Shown here in pieces: positions 49,643 through 60,081 of a stretch of 64,000 bases of DNA. The position numbers were made by a program, and so were the translations under genes. The notes beneath the pieces were generated by a model. The model worked only from the letters and a program-made list of their open reading frames with translations, did not search any database and was not told the DNA's origin. The stretch comes from Rhypophila decipiens (lineage: Eukaryota; Ascomycota; Sordariomycetes; Sordariales; Naviculisporaceae), in assembly GCA_033297075.1 (NCBI GenBank), contig MU858060.1:372001-436000 (forward strand), in the 5' to 3' direction. Position 1 is the first letter of the stretch, and every line of letters begins with the position of its first letter.

Positions 49643-50031
49643 ACGGCTGTCGGTTCTAATGGTGTTCGGTTCTATCTCGGTTCTTGGTCATTACGGGTTA
49701 CTTGTGGGATGCATGGCGTTAACGGGAAGCCCAATGAGGCTCAACACAGGGAATGAATGCAAATGAAGTCGATTCTGCACGAAACCATCTCTCTATCAGT
49801 AGCCTCGTGATATAGTTCCACTCTGTAACTGGCCAGGACCGGCGCCTAATGCAACCACCCCCTCCATCAATGATATTCCATGAGTGGATGTTTAAGTGAC
49901 CGCATCTATTCGTTAAGTGCAGTGCATTCTAGGGTCCGCACCTGTTGTCTTCTAGGTATCTTTCACTTCCTGCCACCCGTGTAATTTTCGTATACTTTAT
50001 ATTCGTATGTACAGTGCATAGAGCTCGTCCT
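49643..50031. other. Convergent spacer RPL7 / ISA2
   Basis: 389 bp between two stop codons, expected to contain both 3' UTRs. Nothing else is recognised. Confidence 0.6.
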
Positions 50032-50903
50032 TCAGACTTTGATGTCGAAGCTCGTCCCGCATCCACAGCTGCTTGTTGCTAGTGGGTTGTCTACTATCTT
50101 GAATTGAGAGCCAATGAGTTCCATGGTAAAATCCACCTTGCTGCCCTTCAGAAGATCCAGCGATGGCTGGTCCAGGATGATCTTGGGGGCGCTTAGATCG
50201 GTGGCGGGCTCACCGCTCTCGTCGGAAGTATAGGTAAAGATTGTATCGTCCTCACGAATCTCGGATGCTCCCTCGATGGCAGCCTCGTCAGCAGAGAAAG
50301 GCGTGGACGGTAAGGACGCTGGTAGAGTGACCAGTTTCATGAGGTATTGGAAGCCGTGGCAGCCGCCGCTTTCGACCTGGATTCGTAAGGCCAAGTTGGG
50401 GTTGGAGTCTTTGGTCATGATTTGGGAAAGGCGCTGTATATGATAGCCTATGTTAGATTTTCCAGTAACAGTAGAATCAAAGCAGCCACGGGTATCAAGT
50501 CGCATACATTTGCGGCGCGAGGCGTAATCTCCAACTTCATCTCTTTGCCCTCCTCGTCCATTTGTGGATTGAAAATCGTGTGAGTCGCCCGCGCTGGCGG
50601 TGATGTGCTGAATTCACGCTTCGTTATCTGCTTCTGAGGAATACGGCTCGGTCTTTGACGTGTGGCTATTATGTCATTCCATTGCTTTTCACGACAAAAA
50701 GGGCCCGCGGTGCGCATGGGGGCGCTCGTCATGTACCGACGCGCCGAAGCACATATGGAAGCAGCCGCTTGTCGGCGCGGGACGAGGAGATCGAGGATGG
50801 GAGCCATCGGGAATGTGGCAGCGGGGATTTGGCGCAGCATGCTGAGCTGGATGAAAAGCGTTGCTGGTGCCGGTGCATTGGCACAACACCTTAGGGATGA
50901 CAT
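50032..50903 (-). CDS. ISA2: Mitochondrial iron-sulfur assembly A-type protein ISA2
   Basis: Two exons, 50508-50903 and 50032-50433, are joined across a 74-bp intron (GTATGC donor, CTAAC branch point, CAG acceptor) in phase 0, giving 265 residues. The first ~100 residues are Arg/Ala/Ser-rich with several Met, fitting a long mitochondrial presequence. The A-type domain starts at EITPRAANRLSQI, which is completed only by splicing. It contains the three conserved cysteines: Cys157 in GGCHGFQY, and Cys255 and Cys257 in SSCGCG. ISA1/ISA2 proteins with IBA57 build 4Fe-4S clusters for aconitase, lipoate synthase and related mitochondrial enzymes. A roughly 30-residue insertion after GFQYLMKL is longer than in bacterial IscA and usual for fungal ISA2. 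The start at 50903 is the first ATG of the frame; a downstream Met is also possible. Confidence 0.93.
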
Positions 50904-51723
50904 CGTCTGGAAGTAGTCTCTGGTGATAGTTTGCCGCCGGGCAGGGTCTTAGGTTACTGTTGATAGGAAAATAGTGATACAGGTCGGTTTTGAACTGGCG
51001 GCCTGGGAGCCGGGAGGTGCATGAAATTTCGGCATGATATCAAGCTCGACACCGGAACACATTTGTAAGATGGTGGGGCTACGAGCTCGTCCAAGACCGT
51101 TGCCACCTGCCGGGGGCTGGCAGAGTTCCTCCCGTCACGACCACCAACATTGCTGGACAGATTGTACTACCTTCAATGCTCTCTTTTAATTGTAGAAGGA
51201 ACCCCTTTATCTGGGATATGACGGCCATATTTAAAATATCTCAAGCCCTTTCAAAGTTGCGAGCAAGGTCCTGGCTCGATACTGCATGCTGCTAATTTAC
51301 CGTGGACTGGTGTAGAGGGAGAGCAAGACTCTTCCCTCGTCTTACATACAGTGAGGTAAGTCGTCCTGGAAGTCCCAAGCCAGTTTTAAAACATCATATG
51401 AACATCTGGAATCAACCCTTAGCAAGGAAAACGCCCAATAAGACGAGTTCCCGCAAGCGCAAGATAGATGATATGCGTCGCTTTGTCAGAGGGCTTCATA
51501 TTGCTCCGAATCCGGTACCTAACCACAGTTGTTTGTAATGATAATAAAATAATAATAATACACGGTAAATATATGAATAGAATATATCATGAAAGAAGAG
51601 AATATATGTGAATGCAGCTACAGCAGCGTGAGAATAGAAAAATAATCGGTCATCCCCCAGCTTGGCGTCGGTCGAGTGTGTTCCTTCGACCCAAGGGGGA
51701 AAAGATGTTGGTTATGGCTTTTT
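50904..51723. other. Spacer ISA2 / duplicated-domain secreted protein gene
   Basis: It holds the ISA2 promoter and the 3' UTR of the next minus-strand gene. An AT-rich tract with TAA/ATA runs lies at about 51536-51600. No gene is recognised. Confidence 0.55.
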
Positions 51724-53432
51724 TCAAGGGAAAATGGAAAATAGCTGGGAACCATCAGTAGGACATGGGCCTGATTCGAGTCGACCGTCCCCGGGAAGAA
51801 TACAGACTTGGTTCCTTTGGTTCTGCGGCGCGAATGCAAAGCTTGTCTGCCCAATGAAAGGAATGAGCTGACCAGAGTCAGTCTCGCCACCTATTAATCA
51901 TGAATTAGCATCTGAAGTTGGAGCTTCTCCCATTCATGGTTTTTGACATACCTCCATCACCACGCCCACCACAAGAGAAGAGAATCACCGTGTCGCCAGC
52001 TTGCCGCCTCCCGTCGACGCTGATACAGCCATTGGTCTGTCGGGCGCTTGGATTAGTATTCTGAGAAGCTATTGACTCGAAAGAATAGGAAATTCAGGGC
52101 AATATTCTTACCAGTGAGCTGACTATCAGGGCTGCTGGGGCATTTCCCCTCTGGTTGTTGTGCTTTCCGGCAGTGATAACATCCCATTTCTCGTTTGGAG
52201 AGCCGCTGCATTCGACGCTCGATATTGGGATCAAATTCTGGCGAAAATCACCAGCCGTCGGGTCGACAAAGAGGCATTTCCCATCGGGGTCGCGGATCTC
52301 CACCCCAGTGAACGCCCGGGTTGCGGTGTCATCCCTCTGATGTGCCTCTGCAGCGGCGGTTGGGTTCAACCTGCCACCTGCTCTAGAAACCGGCACGGGC
52401 TCAGTAGGGTTCACACTGGGAATTCCGCCATTGCCATTGCCAGCACCATTGTCGTTGTCGTTGCCGTTTCCAACCCCATTTTCTCCCCCGCCTCCAGCTG
52501 CTGAGGTCGTAGCCGGAGCAGATGAGCTGGTTGTACTATCGGGAAGCTGGGCACCCAAGCCAGCGTCGGGAGTCGGGTTTTCGGTTGGCTGGGTGGTTAC
52601 GGTACGAGTGCGCTTGGTACATGGCGTGCCGACACTACTCTGAGCAGCACCATTTCCATTTCCGCCGTTGCCATTGTTGCCATTGTTGCCGCCACCTGCA
52701 CCGCCGGCGTCTCCGAACGTGAAGGACTGGTTCGCATCACCGTCATTGCAACCGGCGATATCGATCGTGTCACCCTTGACTGTAAGGCACGACCCAGCAG
52801 CATTCTGGGGCTTGAGGGATAGCGGGCCAGAAGAGCCATCGAACGAGAATATCTGGCTGTTGGTTACTTCCCCACCTATGATTATTGGGTCAGCAAATCG
52901 AACCATACAACCAAAGGGTTGTTGCCAGATAGAGTCACAAGTCACATACCTCCATCAGCCCGGCCACCGCAAGAAAAGAGCAAGACCTGGTTTCCAGCAG
53001 CCCGACGGTCATCGAAGTTGAAACATGCTTGTGTAAGTGTGCTCACAAGAAGCATGGAGTTGTCAACGTTTATATGGGCACCGCTGGTGATCACATCCCA
53101 GCCCTGGCCGTCAGTCGAACCGCAAGCGGCAACCTGGACAGGTGTCAGGTTGGCTCGGAAGTCACCCGAGAGCTTGTCTATGAAGAGACATCTGCCGTCT
53201 GAGGTCTATCGAACACGGTTAGTCTCCAAAGAGGTGCTCCCTGGCAGTATCATTATCAAACACGTACCTTGATCTGGACGTTGGAAAAAGCCCTGGTCGC
53301 GCCATTATCTCGCTGATGGGCTTCCGCTGTTGCTTCTTCATTAAGGGCATCAACGGCTCGCCGGCAAACAGGTGATGCCCTAGCAACGGCACCCAGGGCG
53401 AGCAGCAATGAGAGTGAGAATGAAAGGGCCAT
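51724..53432 (-). CDS. Secreted protein with a tandemly duplicated beta-trefoil-like domain
   Basis: Five exons are inferred: 53268-53432, 52950-53205, 52112-52875, 51952-52036 and 51724-51890, giving 478 residues. All introns (62, 74, 75 and 61 bp) begin GTACGT, GTATGT or GTAAGA. A signal peptide covers about residues 1-19 (LLLALGAVARA). Two copies of one ~160-residue unit follow, about 35-195 and 317-478. Matching landmarks are EAHQRD with ATRAF, DGRCLFID / DGKCLFVD, GDFRANLTP / GDFRQNLIP, WDVITSG / WDVITAG and LFSCGGRADGGGE / LFSCGGRGDGGGE. A Gly/Asn/Thr/Pro-rich linker (196-316) joins them. The Cys pattern and the CLTV / WDV motifs resemble ricin-B-type or similar carbohydrate-binding folds, but I cannot name the family with certainty. 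Likely an extracellular or wall protein. Confidence 0.85.
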
Positions 53433-55747
53433 GATGGCAAATACGTGAAAAGAATGGAAGAGATGTCGACTTGGTCTGGGAATGTGACAGGGAGAGCGTG
53501 ACTGTAGATACAGCAGAGGATGATAAGTGAATACAAGAGAATGGAAACCCGCTCAGCAGGAGTGAGTAAAACGGTCTAAAGAGCAGGAAATAGAGCGACA
53601 GAAAGAAAGGAGTGTGAAGGCATTCAGGTTGACATCATGGATGAGAGCCAAGAGACCAAGAAATAGATCTGCGGACGGTCCCAGAGACGTGGGATGCTCA
53701 TCGCTTTTAAACTCATTGCAGATATCGTCTTTATGAGTTAAACGCCGCCCCAGCCTAAGACTTGGTGTGGGAGCTCATCCGCCATCATTCCCAAAGCGGT
53801 TTCACTGACCCCTTGAAAGAGAGGTCTACATCCCGCACGGTAGCTACTGTATGTGTGTATACGAGATAGGTCCCGTCTTGTTCTCGCGGTCACAGGTGTA
53901 AGCCAATTCAGGGGGAGAGTCTGGTCTGGTGAGTGAATACCGCCCCCTACTGGCATCGGGTTACATCCCACCACCTTCCAACTCCGTGCTAGTAAACCTA
54001 TTGATTTAGACACCGAGTCGCCGACAGTAGGGTCACGACCGATACTCTTGGGCTACATGCTTCGGGAGCATATCAAAACCTCCAAGTCGACCTCGAAGTG
54101 AACTCATCGCAGCGGCAGCTGAAGCAAATCGAGGCGCGCGCAAAGGTAGTATTCATCCCATGTTTCTTTCTGAAATCGATATATAAAGCGTCTCGTGCAA
54201 GGAGTCGGCAATATTAGCCGACGATGACTTCTCAGTCGTAACATGTTTGCAAGAATGGGCAAGTAGAAATCCGATTGTTTGGATGACATTAACGTAGCGG
54301 TTTCCCTGTGGAGCTCCCCCGCGATCTTGGCCCTGTCCAACCCAGGCCAAGCCTGTTGTGATCAGGGCCTGGCAGATCAGGCCAGGGTCCTGAAACGGTA
54401 CCTGTATGAGCTTGTCGGTTTGCGCCAAGACCCTCACAAATCGCCGGCAGAGCTGTCAGCTCGAGCCCTGAACTTGAGACAAACAACCCCTCAAAACGAA
54501 AACCCATGTCGATATTAGTACCCCTTCCCCTCGCTCCTGCGTTCTGTCAAGTGTCAACGACGACAAAGATCCATGATGCTCATCACCCTACCATCCCAGT
54601 CTTTGCCGCAGAAAGTGCCGAATATCCTGGTGTCTGATCTGGAAATCCTGCAAATCACCCGAGGTATTCTCGCTCTTTCCACTGGGTCGTATTCCTATAC
54701 ACTTAGAAGGGCATTTCAACATTGAATGCTGCTTTCCCAGTCTATTGAGTACTGGGCGCTCGCGTGACTGACAGGAGGCCCAAGAACGAGTCTCTGGTAA
54801 AGTGACGATGGTATCCATTCGCCATAGGAAATGCAGGTAAGCTCGTTTCGTGCGTGATATCGAAACATTTCCCAGTGGTCATCGGCCGCAGGTGCTATGG
54901 TATAAGGGGAAATGGCCGTCTTTTGTTTGGAAAGTCCAGCGTGAGCGATCGTGTTTATATGTCGAACTGGCCTTGATAAGTGGCTGAACTGATCGAGATC
55001 GCTGTTTCCAGAGCCAACGAGTTGTCCACAGTCATACTGGGTAAGCACATCAAGCCATCTAGATAGAAGCGGAACCAAATGCAAACCGCAGAAATCCATC
55101 ACTGCGCCGCAGCTCTTCCCAACGGATATCATCCCGAGCTGGCCCCGTCGTCGGCAATACGTATCTCCGTGTACCGTACCGTGCTTACCGTGGTGCCAAG
55201 ATTCGGTGAATAAACTCGGAGAGGTCGACATCGACATCGACATCACAACTCAAAACATATCACTATATACGGTGATTCAAATAATGACACGTGAAGTTCA
55301 TGCTCATTTGAAAGCTTATAGACCACGATATAGAAGATATCGTGGGTCGTGACAGCTCTCTTATTCCGTTACAGCGAGATCCAGAAAGTGGTTCAACTCC
55401 AGGTTCATACCGTCCATCCATCCGATGCCGTCCCACCTGCACTGCCCGCTAACAAGCCACAGCCCAGGAATGGAGATGGAAAATTAGCCACATACTTGCT
55501 GAATCGGCACATCATCCCCACCTTCTCAAGCTCCATGTGGCGCTTGCTTCGTGCAAGCCGTCAAATCCCCGCCAGGGCCCTAGCCCTAGGCCAATCAGTC
55601 AACGCCAAGCCTCTGTCCCTCCACCCACTTGGGCGAATTTTTGGCAACATCCAGAGCGTCCTCTTCGAAAAGTGCACTCCTCGAGCCGACCGACGACGAC
55701 CATCACCAACCCATCTCCCGACAATCACCCACCAAATTACCGTCAAA
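53433..55747. other. Divergent spacer upstream of secreted protein gene and RPS19
   Basis: 2.3 kb between divergent start codons. The left part should hold the promoter of the secreted protein gene. The right end (about 55560-55747) holds the RPS19 promoter, with a telobox-like AGCCCTAG (55582-55589) directly followed by CCAAT (55591-55595). Frames in between, such as 54716-55246 (-), lack support as genes. Confidence 0.55.
55582..55595 (+). promoter_or_regulatory. Telobox-like element and CCAAT box upstream of RPS19
   Basis: AGCCCTAG differs from ARCCCTAA at one base and lies immediately before a CCAAT box, 150-165 bp upstream of the RPS19 start. The related site in the RPS14/RPL7 promoter suggests common ribosomal protein gene control. 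CCAAT would recruit the HAP complex. Both roles are inferred. Confidence 0.45.
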
Positions 55748-56589
55748 ATGCCTGGAGGTGTCACTGTTCGGGACGTCGATGTAGGTTCTTGATCAATTCT
55801 TCCGCCATGCGGCGGCTTCTTGGCCCCCCGCGGCTCGACCACTTCTTTCCCTATCGGACAACCCGCACGGCCAACTTTTGTGCGCAAGCCTGAGATGGCC
55901 GGCGACGACATCCCATGGGCTTCCGGCAATATGGAAGAAACAATTGGAGCAGGCGCGAGGGGGTCGAAAGACCTCTGAAGACGGAATGATGCTAATTAAC
56001 GGTTTTTTTGTGGATCAATAGCCCCAGAAGTTCGTCACGGCCTATGCTGCTTTCTTGAAGCGTCAGGGCAAGCTGCCCGTCCCTGGTATGTAATGCGTTG
56101 TCCCCTTTTGCAATTGCCAGTTGTCGTGGCGCGAGTTGGTGGGACTAACATGGTGATCTCGCACAGGTTGGGTTGACACTGTCAAGACTGGTCCCGCCAA
56201 GGAGATGCCTCCCCAGGATATCGACTGGTTCTACGTCCGCGCCGCTTCCGTTGCCCGTCACGTTTACCTCCGCAAGACCGTCGGTGTTGGTCGTCTCCGC
56301 AAGGTTCACGGCAGCGCCAAGAACCGTGGCAGCCGCCCCTCGCACCACGTCGCCGCCTCTGGCAGCGTTGACCGCAAGGTCATGCAGGCCCTTGAGAAGA
56401 TCCAGGTCCTCGAGCACGATGAAGACAAGGGTGGCCGTCGCATCACCCAGCAGGGTCAGCGTGATCTCGACCGTAAGATGATTCCCTGTCGTTCGCAAAC
56501 GTCAAGATCTCCATGCTCACACTATCGTAACAGGTATCGCCCAGACCGTTGCTGAGGCTGACGCGGAGTCGGAGGAGGAGGACGAGTAA
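55748..56589 (+). CDS. RPS19: 40S ribosomal protein eS19 (RPS19)
   Basis: Four exons, 55748-55780, 56022-56085, 56167-56472 and 56534-56589, encode 152 residues. Introns of 241, 81 and 61 bp begin GTAGGT, GTATGT and GTAAGA; the last two are in phase 1. The protein starts MPGGVTVRDVD and shows FVTAYAAFLKRQGKLPVP, then DIDWFYVRAASVARHVYLRK, GVGRLRKVHGSAKNRG and a Glu/Asp-rich tail that ends EEEDE. eS19 is needed for 3' processing of 18S rRNA precursors and sits in the head of the 40S subunit. The acidic tail is typical of filamentous fungi. The frame stays open upstream of the ATG, but the next upstream ATG (55534) would put promoter elements in the coding sequence, so I keep the canonical start. 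Confidence 0.96.
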
Positions 56590-57498
56590 ATTTTCATCAC
56601 TGCAGGACTTGTCATGACACACAGGATCCCCACCCACCAAATCAAAGGGTTATTATGGCAGTTATGAGGTTCAAGGCACTTTTCAGGCGTGGTTCTAGAT
56701 TCCCGGTAGCATAAGGTTCAGGCGTCAAAAATGGATTGCTGCTTGCTTTGTGTCTTGCTCGTCTACCGCATCTGTGTTTACCCATTCCCAGAATACAAAT
56801 GTGGTAACTCTTCCTTCCAATCATCTGTGTCCCTCCATGTGTTTTCAATCGGTCGTGTCCCCTGAAGCTGCATTGTACGGAGTTTCGAGGTTGCGTAGTA
56901 CGTCCAAATGATATGTGTTGAGGGCTGAATACCTTTGAAAGGTGAAGGTCGTGTCGTGGACCCTATGCCACACAGCTTTGCTGTGACCATGATGCCAATA
57001 ATACGTCACGTCATTCACTTGGACTTTTTTGAAACAATCGCAGAAACCATTTAATTGCCGTTCTGGACTGGTGAAGCGAATAAATTCAAGGTTCCGTGAG
57101 AACTGCGTCTATCAACCATTCTGCTCAAATCCACCGCACCTTGTCCAGCTGAACGGCGATTTCCCAAAGTTGAAATATCAACAAACCGCCGCGATCCTAA
57201 GAGGCCATTTGAGCATGCAACACACCCATCCGTCGCTTGCTATAAAGCCATTTCGTGGATATTTCCCCTGGGTTATATCCTCGTGGCCTCCAAGATGATG
57301 CCAATCAGCCATGCGCAAGCTCGAACCCATCCACCCATGCCTCATGCTTCGTCCTTCCGCCCGAAGAATGATGAGCCCCTGCAAAGATATCGCAAAGTAG
57401 AATAGCCGACCCGGAGAGGAAAAACAAGCCAGCAATGAAGAGTTGAAACAAAGAATGATAGCAAGACATGGTAAGAAAAGAAACAACAACAAAAGCGC
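56590..57498. other. Convergent spacer RPS19 / ankyrin-deaminase gene
   Basis: It should contain the 3' UTRs of both flanking genes. I see no gene, RNA gene or strong repeat. Confidence 0.55.
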
Positions 57499-59647
57499 CT
57501 AGTATCCTCCCTGATTCAAAGATAATGCGGCATTTCTATCCCATGGGAGCAACGCCGCGGCTTGATCTCGTCCGGCAAAGTACCCTTCCCGAAATGCTCC
57601 TCGAAATACCGCCGGGTATCTCGACAGATCCTCTCGGAGGATCGGATAGATCCAGCCAGTGTGTTGTTCAAGGGGCCCTGGATTTGAGCCCTGGTGTTAT
57701 CTTGAAGAGTTTAATGTGAGTTAGCGCCTTGTTCATTGGTCAGTAATGTGGATGAGAAGGAGGGAGGAAGAGGAGCCAGATTGTTACTTACCAGATTGTT
57801 ACTTACCAGATTGTTACTTACCAGATTGTTACTTACTGGAAAGTTGGCGTCGCTTCTGCTGGTGAAAGCGAACTGCATCTGCAAACGTACTCTTCTCGCG
57901 CATTGTCGCCTGTTTGCGGACTGTGCTGCGCGACGGTTGCTTGTTCTTTGAGCCCCTGGGACGACCTCGGTTGGGCTTCTTTACAATTGGCGAGGTCGGG
58001 GCTGGTGTTCGTCTGTACTTGAAATGATCCAAGTCTAGCTTGGTCTTTGGGACGTTGCGGGTTCTTGGTGCTTGTGGAGACTCAAAGAACGCCGATCTAT
58101 TCCCGTCGGCTCCGGTGATGGTCGACGCTGGGACAACTTCGCTCGCCCGACTAGCAGGCTGTGAGCTCTCCGAGACGATGGCCGAAGACGTCGCCATATG
58201 GTATTCGGCCTTGCCGACTTTGTGTCCAGCTGGCTTTGCAATAGTAGGACCCCATCTTGTCCACTAGGAAGAAGAGCGGGTCAGTATATCTCATGTAAAC
58301 ACACAGCACAATGGGGTTGTGCGGGAAGAGGCTGGGCGAGAAGAGGGACTTACAGGAACAGGTGGGCTTGTATATTCGATTGGATTAGGAGCATATTTAA
58401 ACTTCGAGCGCTCGGGTGGGGTTTGTATCAAGGCCTCCCGCATGGGTTGAAGTTCGATGTTCGTCACGTTGTCTTCCTCAAAACTTGTATCTTGTCTCGG
58501 GGCCGCTACGGCTTGAGACACGGGCTGCTTTCTAGTGCCATTCCGTCGCTCTCTGTTGGCGACAGTAGGGACGGTCTTGACGGCAAAGGAAACCCCTGTG
58601 GTCTCCTCGAGGCGGGTAAGAAACCCGAGACAACTAAAGGGATGAACATGTTAGCAGCTCTTCATGGTTCGTATAGGGCGTATTAATGTAAAACATACTT
58701 GGCGCATGGATTGTGGTTGAGGAAAATCCACGCCTTCGATTCATCCTCCTCAAGCTGAACATCCTTGAGCCCCCAGAGTCGATCCAGGTTGTTCGTCGTG
58801 AAATACTTGAGCAAGAGTAGTAGGACCCAAACTAGACCTAGCTGTTTTTCCACGCTAGATACACCGTTAGTCGGACAACACATCAGAAATATTTTGGGAA
58901 GAGCACTTACTGGCTACCGAGATGGCGTCCACTGTTCGCGGCGTTGATTTCTGGACAGTGGCTGCGACCACTGTCCAGAAATCCCTGCTCAGGCAGGTGA
59001 AACTTGAGGAAATTTGCAGTTTTTCGGACAAGTTCGGTGAAGGTCCCATTGGGGAGTAGCCCAGCCTTGAAGACGGTATATCCGTGAGCCCAGCCACTGA
59101 TCGCAGCCGCCGTGGGAAGGGTGTCCTTTGGCCCGGCAATGTACCCGTAGGTAGAGTCGTCGGTGTCGGTGGGTGTCGGCAAAGGGATGGTGATTACTTT
59201 TTTGGGGATGACAAGATTTTTCCCATCAAGAAAAATTACCGAGTTCGAGAGTGGATGCTCTTTTGATAGCATTGACCTCATGGCCACCGGATAGCGAAGC
59301 AGTTTGCTGAGCTTCGTACTTTCTCTACCGACATCATCCTCGTGGCGGTAACCAAACTTCTTGAACAGGGCCAGGTATCGGCCCCGAATCTTTCTGTGAT
59401 TATACCTGGCCGGGGTCCGGCCGTTTTGGTCCCGAACTGACAAGCTGGCCCCCTTGCGAAGGAGGAGACAAGTGATACGGAATTTCCGAATGATGATACT
59501 TATATGGAGCGCCGTCATTTTATTGATGGTGGTTTGCCTGTTGATGTCTTCTCCCTGTCGGAGCAGCTCTTTAACCCTTTTGAGGTCTCCCGCGAAGACT
59601 GCTTGATGGAGATTACCCAGGCCCAGGGCCTTTACCAAAGCATCCAT
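57499..59647 (-). CDS. Ankyrin-repeat protein with zinc-dependent deaminase signature and AT-hook
   Basis: Exons 58911-59647, 58699-58854, 58354-58633, 57837-58263 and a probable last exon 57499-57677 give 592 residues. Introns are 56, 65, 90 and 159 bp. An ankyrin-like region covers about 15-90 (LHQAVFAGDLKRVKELL, then TALHISI and NGRTPARYN). The middle has HCPEINAANSGR leading into His246-Val-Glu248 and, after a hydrophobic helix, Pro295-Cys296-Ala-Asn-Cys299. HxE plus PCxxC is the zinc and proton-shuttle signature of the cytidine deaminase superfamily. The sequence around it (SHVEKQL) resembles DYW-like or related nucleic-acid deaminases reported in fungi. RGRPRGSK at 490-497 is an AT-hook, suggesting nuclear DNA association. 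If the last intron is retained, translation ends at 57829 after 505 residues. Substrate and role are unknown. The start is the first in-frame ATG. Confidence 0.8.
57776..57835. repeat. Minisatellite of four perfect 15-bp units, each carrying a splice-donor sequence
   Basis: CCAGATTGTTACTTA is repeated four times without mismatch. On the minus strand, the sense strand of the ankyrin-deaminase gene, each unit reads TAAGTAACAATCTGG, so consecutive units create GGTAAGTAAC, a strong donor-like site. The donor used in my model (GTAAGT at 57831-57836) lies at the border of the array; the other copies fall inside the intron. Confidence 0.9.
58947..58982. repeat. Perfect 15-bp inverted repeat with 6-bp spacer
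   Basis: ATTTCTGGACAGTGG (58947-58961) and its exact reverse complement (58968-58982) flank CTGCGA. It lies in exon 1 of the ankyrin-deaminase gene. The mRNA could form a 15-bp stem with the loop UCGCAG, encoding the residues FLDSGRSHCPEI just before the HVE motif. Confidence 0.9.
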
Positions 59648-60026
59648 GATCCTCTTGAGACCGGCGCAATGGCTAAATGCAGGATCAGTGTCTGTCTTCC
59701 GAGGGGTGGTCAAGAGCGACGAGGTTGGGTTATCGGGGTTCGAGACCGAGAGAAAGTCAAGACTTGTCAGAGGCGGTCTTTCTTTGACTAGTGGGGTACC
59801 CGGGAGGAGTTGAAGGATAGTAGGCAGGAAAGAGGGTAGGGTAGGCCGTCCGAGTGTTGGGGATGAGAACAAAGAAACGAGGCAATTTACCAACCGTGCC
59901 GTGAAGATTTGCCGAGGTGGGTGAGTAGGTATTTTGTGAACGAGGTGAGCTTTTGGGTAAGAATCGGAGTATGTGGATGTCTGTTATAAAATAGAACGAG
60001 AGAGAGAGAGAGAGTCTGTGTGTGTG

Positions 60027-60081
<55 letters not shown>

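Noticed and set aside
51770..51790. tRNA-like T-arm sequence (GATTCGAGTC)
   Set aside because: It lies in the last exon of the secreted protein gene and has no matching acceptor, D or anticodon arms.
54716..55246. 176-codon minus-strand frame
   Set aside because: It begins in a GTG/ATG-TCG simple repeat and shows no conserved motif.
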